Shown: piece by piece, positions 17,628-26,887 of the stretch
How the letters are laid out: each line of letters begins with the position of its first letter
Numbering within the stretch: position 1 is the stretch's first letter
Assembly: GCF_040549485.1 (NCBI RefSeq)
Contig: NZ_JBEPTK010000003.1
Location: 62,001-126,000 of the forward strand
DNA: 64,000 nt
Direction: 5' to 3'
DNA from: Constrictibacter sp. MBR-5
GTDB taxonomy: Bacteria; Pseudomonadota; Alphaproteobacteria; JAJUGE01
The notes under the pieces: model-generated
Seen by the model: only the letters and a program-made list of their open reading frames with translations
Told to the model about the DNA's origin: nothing
Database searches by the model: none
Position numbers and translations under genes: made by a program

Positions 17628-17654
17628 CTCGCCGCCTTCAAGCGGAGCAGCGCG

Positions 17655-18515
17655 ATGACCGATACCCGGCAACTCGAATCCATTATCAACGCCGCGTGGG
17701 ACGTCAAGGACACGCTGTCCTCCGGGACGCGCGGCGAAAAGCGCGACGCCGTCATGGCCGCCATTGAGGGCCTGGACGAGGGCGCTCTGCGCGTCGCCGA
17801 GAAGGTCGACGGCGCCTGGCGCGTGAACGAGTGGCTGAAGAAGGCCGTGCTCCTGTCCTTCCGGCTGTGGGATTCCGTCGCCGTTCCGGGGGGGCCGCGC
17901 GATCCCGAGCTCGGCGACTCGCCCTGGTTCGACAAGGTCCCGTCCAAGTTCGCCGGCTGGGGCGAAAACAGCTTCAAGGCCGCCGGCTTCCGCGCCGTCC
18001 CGAACTGCGTCGTCCGCCGCTCCGCCTACATCGCGCCGAACGTCGTGCTGATGCCCTCCTTCGTGAACGTCGGCGCCTATGTCGACAGCGGCACGATGAT
18101 CGACACCTGGTCGACGGTCGGCTCCTGCGCCTATGTCGGCAAGAACTGCCACATCTCCGGCGGCGTCGGCATCGGCGGCGTGCTGGAGCCGCTGCAGGCG
18201 GCACCGGTCATCATCGAGGACAACTGCTTCATCGGCGCGCGCAGCGAAGTGGCCGAGGGCGTGATCATCGAGGAAGGCGCCGTCCTGGCGATGGGCACCT
18301 TCATCGCCGGCTCGACCAAGGTGATCGACCGCGACACCGGCCAGATCTACATCGGCCGCGTGCCGTCCTACGCCGTCGTGGTGCCGGGCAGCCTGCCCGG
18401 CAAGGCCCTGCCCGACGGTAGCCCGGGCCCGTCGCTCTACTGCGCGGTCATCGTCAAGCGGGTGGACGAGAAGACGCGCTCGCGCACCTCGATCAACGAG
18501 CTGCTCCGCACATGA
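17655..18515 (+). CDS. dapD: 2,3,4,5-tetrahydropyridine-2,6-dicarboxylate N-succinyltransferase
   Basis: A 286-residue acyltransferase that transfers succinyl from succinyl-CoA to tetrahydrodipicolinate in lysine and meso-diaminopimelate synthesis. The central left-handed beta-helix of hexapeptide repeats is clear ([73 protein letters not shown]). The ORF's last bases overlap dapE as ATGA, so the two enzymes of consecutive-but-one steps are made together. Start 17655 is preceded by GCGGAGCAGCGCG. Confidence 0.97.
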   Translation: MTDTRQLESIINAAWDVKDTLSSGTRGEKRDAVMAAIEGLDEGALRVAEKVDGAWRVNEWLKKAVLLSFRLWDSVAVPGGPRDPELGDSPWFDKVPSKFAGWGENSFKAAGFRAVPNCVVRRSAYIAPNVVLMPSFVNVGAYVDSGTMIDTWSTVGSCAYVGKNCHISGGVGIGGVLEPLQAAPVIIEDNCFIGARSEVAEGVIIEEGAVLAMGTFIAGSTKVIDRDTGQIYIGRVPSYAVVVPGSLPGKALPDGSPGPSLYCAVIVKRVDEKTRSRTSINELLRT

Positions 18516-19681
18516 CCGGGCCGGACGCCGCGGCACTCGGCGATCCGGTTCCGCTGCTGGCCGACCTGATCCGTCGGCCGAGCGTCACGCCGACCGACGC
18601 GGGCGCCCTCGACGTCCTGCAGGACGCTCTCAGCCGACTCGGCTTCGTCTGTCACCGGCTTCCGTTCTCGGAGCCCGGGACGCCCGAGGTCGACAATCTC
18701 TACGCCCGCTTCGGCACCGACGGACCCAACCTCTGCTTCGCCGGCCACACCGACGTGGTGCCGGTCGGCGATCCGGCCGACTGGACGCACGACCCGTTCG
18801 GCGCGGAGATCGCGGACGACCGTATGTACGGCCGCGGCGCCGTCGACATGAAGGGGGCGATCGCCGCATTCGTCGCCGGCTTCGCCCGAGTCGTCGCCGA
18901 GGGCGGACCATTCAAGGGCTCGGTCAGCTTCCTGATCACGGGCGACGAGGAAGGCCCGGCGGTCAACGGCACGATCAAGGTGCTGCACTGGCTGGCGGAA
19001 CGTGGCGAGCGCCTCGACGCGTGCATCGTGGGCGAGCCGACCAATCCCGCCGAAATGGGCGAGATGATCAAGATCGGCCGCCGCGGCAGCTACAACGGCC
19101 GTCTGAAGGCTTTCGGCGTCCAGGGGCACGTCGCCTATCCGGACCAGGCCGACAACCCCGTCCACCGGATGATCCGGTTGCTCGACGCACTGGTCTCGCC
19201 GCCGCTGGACCAGGGCACCGAACATTTCCAGCCGTCGGGCCTGCAGGTGACGACGGTCGACGTGGGCAATCCGACGACCAATCTGATCCCCGCGACGGTC
19301 AGCGCGGGATTCAACGTCCGCTTCAACGACCTTTGGAGCGGCAGGTCGCTCGACGAGGCGCTGCGCCGCCGCCTCGACGCCTGCGGGAGCCGCTACGAAC
19401 TCACCGCATCGGTCAGCGGCGAATCCTTTCTGACGGCGCCCGGGCCGCTCAGCGACGCCCTGGTGTCCGCCATCGAGCGGGTCTGCGGCGCGCCGCCGGA
19501 ACTCAGCACCTCCGGCGGGACGTCCGACGCCCGATTCATCAAGGACCACTGCCCGGTGATCGAATGCGGGCTGGTGAACGAGATGGCGCACAAGGTCGAC
19601 GAGAACGTCCGGCTGGACGATCTCGACAGGCTGACCCAGATCTACGCGCTCGTCCTTCGCGACCACCTCGCCGGCAGATGA
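18512..19681 (+). CDS. dapE: Succinyl-diaminopimelate desuccinylase
   Basis: A 389-residue dizinc M20 peptidase-family enzyme that hydrolyses N-succinyl-LL-diaminopimelate to LL-diaminopimelate and succinate. Metal ligands: [11 protein letters not shown] (His, Asp-region), [10 protein letters not shown] (bridging Asp), TGDEEGPA (catalytic Glu and ligand), IVGEPTNP, and the C-terminal [11 protein letters not shown] with the last His. [11 protein letters not shown] is also typical of DapE. Its start overlaps the dapD stop (ATGA at 18512-18515). Confidence 0.97.
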   Translation: MTGPDAAALGDPVPLLADLIRRPSVTPTDAGALDVLQDALSRLGFVCHRLPFSEPGTPEVDNLYARFGTDGPNLCFAGHTDVVPVGDPADWTHDPFGAEIADDRMYGRGAVDMKGAIAAFVAGFARVVAEGGPFKGSVSFLITGDEEGPAVNGTIKVLHWLAERGERLDACIVGEPTNPAEMGEMIKIGRRGSYNGRLKAFGVQGHVAYPDQADNPVHRMIRLLDALVSPPLDQGTEHFQPSGLQVTTVDVGNPTTNLIPATVSAGFNVRFNDLWSGRSLDEALRRRLDACGSRYELTASVSGESFLTAPGPLSDALVSAIERVCGAPPELSTSGGTSDARFIKDHCPVIECGLVNEMAHKVDENVRLDDLDRLTQIYALVLRDHLAGR

Positions 19682-19694
19682 TCCCGGCGCCGCG

Positions 19695-20282
19695 ATGATC
19701 GGCGGAGCGGAGATCGCACGCAACCTGCAGGGCGCCTTCCGCCTCGCCGCCCGCGACCCGTCCGGGCTCCAGTCGTTCGACACCGGCATCGACGGCTTCT
19801 GGCGCTCCTTTTTCGCCGGCGTTGTCGCGCTGCCCTTCTACGTCGCCATCCTCGCGGCGGGGCAGGCCGAACCGGGCGAGATGCCGGTTACCGTGACGGC
19901 GACGGCGTATTTCCTGACCCAGGCCATCGCCTATGTCTGCGGTTGGTTCGCCTTCCCGCTGGCGATGATCTACGTCACGCGCTTCATCGGCCGCGAGCAG
20001 TTCTACGTGTCGTACATCATCGCGGCCAACTGGTGCAGCGTCATCCCGCTGGGAGTCTTCGGCGTGCTGGCCCTGCTCGGGGCCTCCGGCACGATCCCGA
20101 CCGCCGTCCTCGGCATCGTCTATTTCGGCGTGCTGATCTGGACGCTGATGTTCCACTGGTTCGTCGCGCGCACGGCCCTGCAGATCAATGGGATCGGCGC
20201 GGCCGGAATCGTGGCGCTGGACCTGCTGCTCGGGCTGATGGTTTCGGGAGCCGCGGACGCGATCGTCACCCAGCCGATGTAG
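19695..20282 (+). CDS. Conserved membrane protein, function unknown
   Basis: A 195-residue protein with about five hydrophobic segments (approximately residues 37-57, 68-92, 107-130, 136-158 and 173-190) after an amphipathic N terminus, [21 protein letters not shown] do not recognise a characterised family; similar proteins recur after dapE in Alphaproteobacteria. It begins 13 bases after dapE and is probably the third gene of that operon. Its 3' end overlaps the convergent truA gene by 17 bases, so both strands are coding there. Confidence 0.75.
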   Translation: MIGGAEIARNLQGAFRLAARDPSGLQSFDTGIDGFWRSFFAGVVALPFYVAILAAGQAEPGEMPVTVTATAYFLTQAIAYVCGWFAFPLAMIYVTRFIGREQFYVSYIIAANWCSVIPLGVFGVLALLGASGTIPTAVLGIVYFGVLIWTLMFHWFVARTALQINGIGAAGIVALDLLLGLMVSGAADAIVTQPM

Positions 20283-21024
20283 CCGTTTCGTAGACGACAT
20301 CGGTCAGGTAGAGGCCGTGCGGCGGCACGGTGGGGCCGGCGACACGGCGATCGCAGGCGGCGAGCACCGCCGCGACCCGGTCGACGGGCCATTTGCCCTC
20401 ACCGACCAGCTTCAGCGTCCCCGTGAGAATCCGCACCTGGTTGTGCAGGAAGGAGCGCGCCGCGGCGCGCAGGTGGACCTCCTCGCCGACGCGCGTCACG
20501 GTCAGCCTGTCGAGCGTCCGGACGGGCGACTTCGCTTGGCATTCCGCGGCGCGGAAGCTGGAAAAGTCGTGCCGGCCGACGAGGCACTGCGCCGCCGCGT
20601 GCATCGCGTCGACGTCGAGCGGCGCAGGGACGTGCCAGACCTTGCCGCGATCGATCACCGGCCGCACCCTTCGGTTGAAGATCCGGTAGAGATAGGCCCG
20701 CCCGACCGCAGAGCGCCGCGCGTCGAACGCGTCGTCCACCGCCTCGGCCATGAGGATCGCAGCCGGCACCGGCTTCAGGTGATGGTTGAGCGCTTCCCGC
20801 ACGGTGACCGGGTTCGTCTGGCGCGCGAGATCGAAATGCGCCACCTGCGCCAGTGCATGGACGCCGGAATCGGTGCGGCCGGCGCCCATGACGGCCGGCC
20901 GCTCACCGCAGAAGGCTTCGATCGCCTCCTCGATCGCCTGCTGCACCGACAGTCCGTTCGCCTGGCGCTGCCAGCCGACGAAGCCGGAGCCGTCATACTC
21001 GATGGTGATCTTCCAGCGCGTCAC
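20266..21024 (-). CDS. truA: tRNA pseudouridine synthase A
   Basis: A 252-residue enzyme that makes pseudouridine at positions 38-40 of the tRNA anticodon arm. The N terminus [20 protein letters not shown] and the catalytic-aspartate motif [18 protein letters not shown] (Asp at about residue 51) are diagnostic. [16 protein letters not shown] is the conserved C-terminal RNA-binding motif. Translation starts at GTG 21024, which overlaps the fmt stop as GTGA. Last gene of def-fmt-truA. Confidence 0.97.
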   Translation of the reverse strand: MTRWKITIEYDGSGFVGWQRQANGLSVQQAIEEAIEAFCGERPAVMGAGRTDSGVHALAQVAHFDLARQTNPVTVREALNHHLKPVPAAILMAEAVDDAFDARRSAVGRAYLYRIFNRRVRPVIDRGKVWHVPAPLDVDAMHAAAQCLVGRHDFSSFRAAECQAKSPVRTLDRLTVTRVGEEVHLRAAARSFLHNQVRILTGTLKLVGEGKWPVDRVAAVLAACDRRVAGPTVPPHGLYLTDVVYETATSAG

Positions 21025-21968
21025 GGCGCCGGCTCGTCCCCGCGCGGAAGCCGTGTCCCCGGCGCCAGCGCGTAGCCGCGCAGGAAGGCCTCCGCATCGA
21101 CGGGGGCGCGCCCGGCCCGCTGCAGGCGCAGGAGCCGCAGGCCGCCCTCGCCGCAGGCGATCGTCAGGCCCCCAGGCAGCACGGTCCCCGGGTCGCCACC
21201 CGCCGCAGGATCGGCGACGGCGTCCAGGACCTTGATCTTGGCGCCGTCGTGCACGAACCAGGTGCCCGGCCAGGGGTTGAGCGCACGCACCCGGCGATCG
21301 AGTTCCAGCGCCGGCCGCGTCCAGTCCAGCCGGCCCTCGTCGCGGCCGAGCTTGGCGGCGTAGGTGGCACCCTCGGCCGGCTGCGGTTCAGCCTTCAGCG
21401 AGCCGGCCGCCACACCCTGCATGGCCTCGACGATCAGCCGCGCACCGATCTCCGCCAGCGTGTCGTGCAGATCGCCAGCGGTCGTCCGCGGGCCGATCGG
21501 CACGCTCTCGCGCAGGAGCATGGGCCCGGTGTCGAGGCCCGCGTCCATCTGCATGATCGTGATGCCGGTCTCGTCGTCCCCGGCGAGGATGGCCCGCTGG
21601 ATCGGCGCCGCACCGCGCCAGCGCGGCAGCAGCGAGCCGTGGATGTTGATACAGCCGAGGCGCGGCGCGTCGAGCACCGCCTGCGGCAGGATCAGCCCGT
21701 AGGCGGCGACGACCGCGGCATCGGCGCCGAAGGCCGCGAAATCGGCCTGCGCTGCCGGGTCGCGTAGCGTCCTGGGCGTCCGCACCGGGAGACCGTGGGC
21801 TTCGGCAAACGTCTGGACCGGCGATGGCCGTTCGGCGTGACCGCGGCCCGCCGGGCGGGGCGGCTGGGAGTAGACCGCGACGATCTCGTGCCCGGCATCG
21901 CGCAACGCCGCCAGCGCGGGCACGGCGAAGTCGGGCGTTCCCATGAAGATCAGCCGCAGCCGCTGCAT
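21021..21968 (-). CDS. fmt: Methionyl-tRNA formyltransferase
   Basis: A 315-residue enzyme that formylates initiator Met-tRNA using 10-formyl-tetrahydrofolate. The start [18 protein letters not shown], the catalytic [18 protein letters not shown] (Asn-His-Asp triad region) and [18 protein letters not shown] are standard Fmt motifs; the C-terminal OB-fold domain carries [12 protein letters not shown]. It sits 4 bases after def and overlaps truA, so it is coupled to both: formylation and deformylation of the N-terminal methionine are produced from one transcript. Confidence 0.97.
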   Translation of the reverse strand: MQRLRLIFMGTPDFAVPALAALRDAGHEIVAVYSQPPRPAGRGHAERPSPVQTFAEAHGLPVRTPRTLRDPAAQADFAAFGADAAVVAAYGLILPQAVLDAPRLGCINIHGSLLPRWRGAAPIQRAILAGDDETGITIMQMDAGLDTGPMLLRESVPIGPRTTAGDLHDTLAEIGARLIVEAMQGVAAGSLKAEPQPAEGATYAAKLGRDEGRLDWTRPALELDRRVRALNPWPGTWFVHDGAKIKVLDAVADPAAGGDPGTVLPGGLTIACGEGGLRLLRLQRAGRAPVDAEAFLRGYALAPGTRLPRGDEPAP

Positions 21969-21972
21969 CGGC

Positions 21973-22491
21973 TCAGCCGGCCTCCGCTTCGACCTTGCGC
22001 TGCTTGTCGAGCCTGCGGAGGATCATCTTGCGGCGCAGCGCCGACAGGTAGTCCACGTGCAGGACCCCGTCGAGATGGTCGATCTCGTGCTGGATGCAGC
22101 GCGCCAGCAGGCCGTCCGCCTCGATCTCCAGCTCCTGTCCGTTCTCGTCCAGATATCGGGCCGTGACCGCGACGGGCCGGGTCACGTCCACGTAGATTTC
22201 CGGCAGGGAGAGGCAGCCCTCGTTGGCGACGGCTTCCTCGTCGGAGGCCTTCACGATGCGCGGGTTCGCCATGCGGATCGGCTTGCGCTCGCCCTCCTCG
22301 CCGAGGTCCATCACCACCACGCGGCTGAGCACGCCGACTTGGGGTGCCGCGAGGCCGATGCCGGGCGCGTCGTACATCGTCTCGAGCATATCGTCCATGA
22401 GCCGCCGTACCCCATCGTCGACCTGGGCCACCGGTGCGCTCTTGCTCTTCAGCCGGCGGTCCGGCGCGATCACGATGGGGCGTATCGTCAT
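21973..22491 (-). CDS. def: Peptide deformylase
   Basis: A 172-residue Fe(II)/Zn metallopeptidase that removes the N-formyl group from new proteins. All three motifs are present: [10 protein letters not shown] (motif 1), EGCLSLPE (motif 2, ligand Cys) and HEIDHLDG (motif 3, two His ligands and catalytic Glu). The length is normal. First gene of def-fmt-truA, and divergent from a GST-family gene across 139 bases that must contain both promoters. Confidence 0.97.
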   Translation of the reverse strand: MTIRPIVIAPDRRLKSKSAPVAQVDDGVRRLMDDMLETMYDAPGIGLAAPQVGVLSRVVVMDLGEEGERKPIRMANPRIVKASDEEAVANEGCLSLPEIYVDVTRPVAVTARYLDENGQELEIEADGLLARCIQHEIDHLDGVLHVDYLSALRRKMILRRLDKQRKVEAEAG

Positions 22492-22630
22492 GCTTCTGGG
22501 CTCTGAGGGGTCGGCACGCTACGTATGTGGCGCGGAGGACGGCGTCAAGCCGAAGGCCGCCGGTGCCGTCGGCGCAACCTGCCGCGTGTCCGCTCGTTAA
22601 CCAGTCGCGCATCCGGTAGACTCACGGGCT

Positions 22631-23299
22631 ATGTCCAGACTGATCCACTTCCCGCTGTCGCCCTATTGCCGCAAGGTCAGGATCGCCTTGCGCGAGAAGG
22701 GCATCGAGGCGGACCTCGAAACGGAGCCGGTGTGGGATCGGCGCGACACCTTCCTCGCGATCAATCCGGCCGGCACCGTGCCGGTGTTCGAGGACGAGGA
22801 CGGCACCATCGTCTGTGATTCCGCCGCAATCTGCGAGTATCTGGAGGAGGTTCGTCCGGAGCCATGCCTGATCGGGCAGACACCGGCCGAACGGGCGGAA
22901 ACCCGGCGCCTGGTCGCCTGGTTCGACGGCAAGTTCGCGCGCGAGGTGACCGACCAGCTCTACGGCGAGAAGGTGCTGAAACGCCTGATGCGCACCGGCG
23001 AGCCGAGCTCCGCCGCGATTCGGGCTGGCAAGCTCAACATCGTCTACCACCTCGAATATGTGGCGTGGCTCACGGAACGGCGGAACTGGCTGGGCGGGGA
23101 GGTCTTCTCGCTGGCCGACATCGTCGCGGCCGCCCATCTCTCGTCGATCGACTTTCTGGGCGACGTCCCATGGGATGCGGTCGAAGGGGCGAAGCAATGG
23201 TACCAGCGCATCAAGTCGCGCCCGAGCTTCCGGCCGCTCCTCGCCGACCAGGTCCCGGGTCTGCGTCCCCCCCGACACTATGCCGACCTCGACTTCTAG
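22631..23299 (+). CDS. Glutathione S-transferase family protein
   Basis: A 222-residue protein with the N-terminal thioredoxin-like domain (LIHFPLSPYCRKVRIALREKG; NPAGTVPVFEDEDG; CDSAAICEYLEE, the glutathione gamma-Glu binding motif with the cis-proline in TVPV) and an all-helical C-terminal half ending RPSFRPLLADQVPG. The Ser/Cys in SPYC is the likely activating residue. This type is widespread in Alphaproteobacteria and may have a cell-division or stress role, but the substrate is not predictable. Start ATG 22631 follows a weak ribosome site. Confidence 0.87.
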   Translation: MSRLIHFPLSPYCRKVRIALREKGIEADLETEPVWDRRDTFLAINPAGTVPVFEDEDGTIVCDSAAICEYLEEVRPEPCLIGQTPAERAETRRLVAWFDGKFAREVTDQLYGEKVLKRLMRTGEPSSAAIRAGKLNIVYHLEYVAWLTERRNWLGGEVFSLADIVAAAHLSSIDFLGDVPWDAVEGAKQWYQRIKSRPSFRPLLADQVPGLRPPRHYADLDF

Positions 23300-23326
23300 G
23301 GGTCGTCCGTCAGAAGGATTAGGACT

Positions 23327-24133
23327 ATGCGCATCATGCCTCGCGCACTCCCGGCGGCAATGCTGGGCCTCGCCATGCTCGCCCCGCCGACGATCGCGAC
23401 CGTCGCAGCCCAGCCGATGGGTCCGTACGCGCCGCCGCCCGACCAGATCGTGCTCCAGCTGACATCCGAAGGCTGGGTCGAGACCAAGACGGCCAAGCTG
23501 GTCGCCAGCGTCGAGACAGTCCTGTCCGGCGAGCAGGCCGCACAGCAGTCCGGCCGCGTGCCGCCGGTGTTCGACGAACTGGCGAAGGGCGACTGGCGGG
23601 TTACCAGTTCCGACCGGTCGCGCGACGCCAGTGGCCTGGAGCGCTGGCGCGTCACTGCCGAGGTGCGCGTTCCCGAGGGCGCGCTCGGCGGCATCTACGA
23701 CAAGGCCCGCCAGCTCAGCAAGCCGGGGCAGCAGTTGGAAGTGAACCAGGTCGACTTCAGCCCAACCCTCGCCGAGCGCGAGGACACGGCGGCGAAGCTG
23801 CGGGCCGACATCTACGGCCGCGCCGCCAAGGAAGCGGCAGAAGTCGCCAAGGTTTGGCCGGATCGCGGCTTCCGCGTGCAGCGCGTCGACTTTGAGAATG
23901 CGGGCATCCCGCGGCCGATGGCCTATCAGGATCGCGGCATGAAGATGGAGCGGGCGCAGATGGCGGCCGCACCGATGGCGGCCGACGGCGGCGACATCGA
24001 AGTGTCCGAGCGTCTCGTCCTGAACGCCACGGTCGTGCTCGCCGCACCGGCGCCGCGCCCGGAGCCGGGCGAGTGGAAGCATGGCGACCGGAAGCACGAC
24101 GACCGCAAGCCGGCGCCGGGCGACAAGAAGTAG
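23327..24133 (+). CDS. Secreted SIMPL-like (DUF541-related) protein
   Basis: A 268-residue exported protein: signal peptide in residues 1-28 (RALPAAMLGLAMLAPPTIA, then a VAAQ cleavage area). The mature part has the alternating beta/alpha pattern of SIMPL proteins: SEGWVETKTAKLVASVE, ERWRVTAEVRVPEGALGGIYD, AKLRADIYGRAAKEAAEVAK, ISERLVLNATVVLA. The match is by pattern only, so the family call is tentative. The last 25 residues are highly charged (Glu/Lys/His/Asp repeats). The following epimerase gene appears to start inside this gene's 3' end. Confidence 0.65.
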   Translation: MRIMPRALPAAMLGLAMLAPPTIATVAAQPMGPYAPPPDQIVLQLTSEGWVETKTAKLVASVETVLSGEQAAQQSGRVPPVFDELAKGDWRVTSSDRSRDASGLERWRVTAEVRVPEGALGGIYDKARQLSKPGQQLEVNQVDFSPTLAEREDTAAKLRADIYGRAAKEAAEVAKVWPDRGFRVQRVDFENAGIPRPMAYQDRGMKMERAQMAAAPMAADGGDIEVSERLVLNATVVLAAPAPRPEPGEWKHGDRKHDDRKPAPGDKK

Positions 24134-25007
24134 GATCAGGACGATCTCCCGTCTCTTCTGCTTCGGACTCGGCTACACGGCCGGCCGGCTCGCCGACGCG
24201 GTGGCGTCGGAGGGCTGGACGGTCGCCGGCACCGGGCGGACCGCGCGTGCGGAGGCCGACCGCACCGTGCATCGATTCGAACGCGGTGCACCGCTCGACG
24301 ATCCGGCCTCCTCGCTGGCCGGCGCGACGCACCTGCTCGCCTCCATTCCGCCCGACGCGGAGGGCGACACCGCCCTCGGCGTGCATGGCCGCGACATCGC
24401 GGCGGCGGCTTCGACGCTCGGCTGGATCGGCTATCTGTCGACCAGCGGCGTCTACGGCGACCACGGCGGCGCCTGGGTCGACGAGGACACGCCGCCTGCG
24501 CCGACCGGCGACCGTTCGCGGCGCCGCCTCGATGCCGAACGCGCTTGGACCGATTTCGGTCGGGCGCACGGCATCGCGGTCCATATCTTCCGGCTGCCCG
24601 GCATCTACGGCCCCGGCCGCAGCCAGCTCGACGCCGTGCGGAGCGGCCGCGCGCATCGGATCGACAAGCCGGGGCAGGTCTTCTCGCGCATCCACGTCGA
24701 CGATATCGTCGCGACGTTGCGCGCTTCGATCGAGCGGCCGCGCGCCGGCGCGATCTACAACGTGGCGGACGATCTTCCGGCGCCATCGCACGAAGTCACC
24801 GCCTTCGCCTGCGATCTGCTGGGCGTCGAACCGCCGCCGCTCATCCCCTTCGCGCAGGCCGAACTGTCGCCGATGGCGCGCAGCTTCTATGCCGACAACC
24901 GCCGCGTCCGGAACGAGCGCATCAAGACCGAACTCGGCGTGACGCTACGCCACCCGGACTACCGTGCCGGACTGCGGGCGATCCTGGCCGCCGAGACCGC
25001 CGGCTGA
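24081..25007 (+). CDS. NAD(P)-dependent epimerase / SDR-family oxidoreductase
   Basis: A 308-residue extended short-chain dehydrogenase-like protein. The Rossmann motif reads GLGYTAGRLADAVASEGW, with IGYLSTSGVYGDHGGAWVDE as the catalytic Ser/Tyr region and RLPGIYGPGRSQLDAV as the substrate-side motif; the usual YxxxK lysine is not obvious, so the protein may be a reductase-like or atypical member (YeeZ-type). The only ATG/GTG/TTG before the fold is ATG 24081, which lies 53 bases inside the upstream gene and adds about 20 basic residues. A non-AUG start just after the upstream stop is the alternative. Confidence 0.78.
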   Translation: MATGSTTTASRRRATRSRIRTISRLFCFGLGYTAGRLADAVASEGWTVAGTGRTARAEADRTVHRFERGAPLDDPASSLAGATHLLASIPPDAEGDTALGVHGRDIAAAASTLGWIGYLSTSGVYGDHGGAWVDEDTPPAPTGDRSRRRLDAERAWTDFGRAHGIAVHIFRLPGIYGPGRSQLDAVRSGRAHRIDKPGQVFSRIHVDDIVATLRASIERPRAGAIYNVADDLPAPSHEVTAFACDLLGVEPPPLIPFAQAELSPMARSFYADNRRVRNERIKTELGVTLRHPDYRAGLRAILAAETAG

Positions 25008-25016
25008 GCAGCCGGC

Positions 25017-25787
25017 TCAGGCTATGCGGCGGCCGACTTCGTCGACCGTTTCGCACAGCAGGTCGAGCTCCGGCTCCTCCGACAGCCTGTGATCGCCGTT
25101 CTTGACATACACGACCCGCACATCGTCCGAGGTAAGCGTCTCGCAGAGCTTCAGCGAGAGCTGCCAGGGCACCGCGTCGTCGCGCATGCCATGCAGGATG
25201 CGCACGGGCAGGTCGAGCGGGATCGGGGCGTCCATCAGCAGGTGGCGCTTGCCGTCCTCGATGAGCGCCCGGGTGATGACGTAGGGGTCGTCCGAGTAGG
25301 CCGATGGCCGCTCGAAGCGCCCCTCGCGCGCCAGCGTCGCGCGCTGGTCGGCCGACAGCTCGCCCTCCATGCGCACGACGAAATCCGGCGCCGGTGCGAC
25401 GCCGACGATGCCGGCGACCCTGTCCGTCCGACGCAGCGCCGCGAGCAGAGCGATCCAGCCGCCCATGCTGGATCCGACCAGGATCTGCGGGCCGCGCGTC
25501 ACCTCGTCCAGCACGGCCACCGCGTCGGCCAGCCACAGCCCGATGGTCCCGTCCTCGAACCTGCCGCTCGAGAGGCCGTGCCCGCGATAGTCGAAGCGCG
25601 TGAACTGCTGACCGCGTCCACGGCAGAACGCCTCCAGCCGCAGCGCCTTGCCGCCCTCCATGTCGGACTTGAAGCCGCCGAGGAAGACGACACCGGGCAT
25701 GCCGTTTCCGGTGGCGGCCGGCGTATGGTGATGGGCGATGCGCGTGCCGTCGGGGCGGACGAGGATGGCGGGGTCTTGCGGCATCAT
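25017..25787 (-). CDS. Alpha/beta hydrolase
   Basis: A 256-residue serine hydrolase. The nucleophile elbow is LVGSSMGGWIALLA (GxSxG, near residue 103), the oxyanion strand is GVVFLGGFKSDMEGGKA, the acid is in ILHGMRDDAVPW and the histidine in VKNGDHRLSEEPE. The pattern resembles ABHD10 / acyl-glucuronide esterase-like and carboxylesterase families. Two adjacent ATG codons (25787 and 25784) can start it; the longer upstream frame runs into the divergent VOC gene. Convergent with the epimerase gene, 9 bases apart. Confidence 0.87.
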   Translation of the reverse strand: MMPQDPAILVRPDGTRIAHHHTPAATGNGMPGVVFLGGFKSDMEGGKALRLEAFCRGRGQQFTRFDYRGHGLSSGRFEDGTIGLWLADAVAVLDEVTRGPQILVGSSMGGWIALLAALRRTDRVAGIVGVAPAPDFVVRMEGELSADQRATLAREGRFERPSAYSDDPYVITRALIEDGKRHLLMDAPIPLDLPVRILHGMRDDAVPWQLSLKLCETLTSDDVRVVYVKNGDHRLSEEPELDLLCETVDEVGRRIA

Positions 25788-25897
25788 GGCCTCGGTCAAC
25801 GGTGGCGGCGCATGGCCGCATCGTTCGAGACTGACCATTCCGGCCGCCGTCTGCAATAAAGGCGGATGAACGACACGCGCGGCAGCGGAGGGCGGAC

Positions 25898-26848
25898 ATG
25901 AGCACAGATGCCGAGAGATCCGGCGCGGCCGACCGGCAGCTTCCCCGGGACGACGAAGTCTTCCTCGACCATGTCGGCTTCTTCGTCGCCGACATGGACC
26001 GCGCCACGCAGCGGTTCGAGCGGCTCGGCTTCGCCGTGCAGCCGCAGAACACCCACTACAATGCCGGACCGGACGGCGCACTCGTGCCGGCGGGGACGGT
26101 CAACCGGCTGATCACGCTGCGGATCGGCTATCTGGAGATCCTCGCCGCCAATCTCGATACGCCGCTCGCCGCCCAGCTGCGCCGGAGCCTCGACCGCTAC
26201 GAGGGCCTGCACCTCGTCGCACTCGGCCATGCCGACGTACCGGCGCAGGAAGCGCGCCTGCGCGCCGCGGGCATGCCGACGCAGCCGGCGGTGCGCCTGC
26301 GCCGGCCGCTCGATTCGATGCCCGAGAAACCGCTGGTCGGCTTCCACGTGCTGCGCACCGAACCTGGCGTCATGCCCGAGGGCCGGGCGCAGTATTGCGG
26401 CCACGAGACACCGGAGCTCGTCTGGCTGCCCGGCTGGGCGGAACATCCCAACGGCGCCGAGGCGCTCACCGACTTCCTGATCGTCGAGGCAGACCCGGCG
26501 GAAGCGGCCGGCCGGTTCGCCACCTTCTCCGGACGGCCCCCTGTCGCGGAAGGCCCGGGGCAGTATGCGATCGCACTCGATCGGGGGCGTCTCACGATCT
26601 GCGACACGGATGTGGCGGCGCGCATGCTTCCGGGCTTCAAGGCGGCCGCGCTGCCCTTCGAGGCGGCGGTGGCACTGCAGGTGAACGATCCGGTGCGCAC
26701 CCTCTCGCTCCTGCGGGACCGCGGCGTCGCCGCCGACCTGCTGGCGCCCGACCTGGTGCAGGTCGTTCCGGCGGACGGCATGGGTGCCCATATCCTGTTC
26801 CACGGCCCGGAGGTGGCGCCGGTCTGGCGGAGGCTGCCGCGCCGCTGA
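25898..26848 (+). CDS. VOC family protein (glyoxalase-like domain)
   Basis: A 316-residue protein built from vicinal-oxygen-chelate modules. The N terminus, VFLDHVGFFVADMDRATQRFERLGF, is the first beta-alpha-beta unit with a possible His metal ligand; VNRLITLRIGYLEILAAN provides the central strand with a Glu ligand. The second half (ALTDFLIVEADPAEAAGRFATF, LQVNDPVRTLSLLRDRGV) looks like a second module. The class includes isomerases, lyases and dioxygenases; the substrate cannot be assigned. ATG 25898 is preceded by GGAGGGCGGAC. ftsH follows after 39 bases. Confidence 0.83.
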   Translation: MSTDAERSGAADRQLPRDDEVFLDHVGFFVADMDRATQRFERLGFAVQPQNTHYNAGPDGALVPAGTVNRLITLRIGYLEILAANLDTPLAAQLRRSLDRYEGLHLVALGHADVPAQEARLRAAGMPTQPAVRLRRPLDSMPEKPLVGFHVLRTEPGVMPEGRAQYCGHETPELVWLPGWAEHPNGAEALTDFLIVEADPAEAAGRFATFSGRPPVAEGPGQYAIALDRGRLTICDTDVAARMLPGFKAAALPFEAAVALQVNDPVRTLSLLRDRGVAADLLAPDLVQVVPADGMGAHILFHGPEVAPVWRRLPRR

Positions 26849-26887
26849 GGCCGCCGGTACCGCTTCCCTTAACGAGCCGGGGATCGC

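Noticed and set aside
16251-18536. A 761-residue minus-strand frame across hspQ, ATP12 and dapD
   Set aside because: It overlaps three well-supported genes and shows only Arg/Asp-rich shadow sequence.
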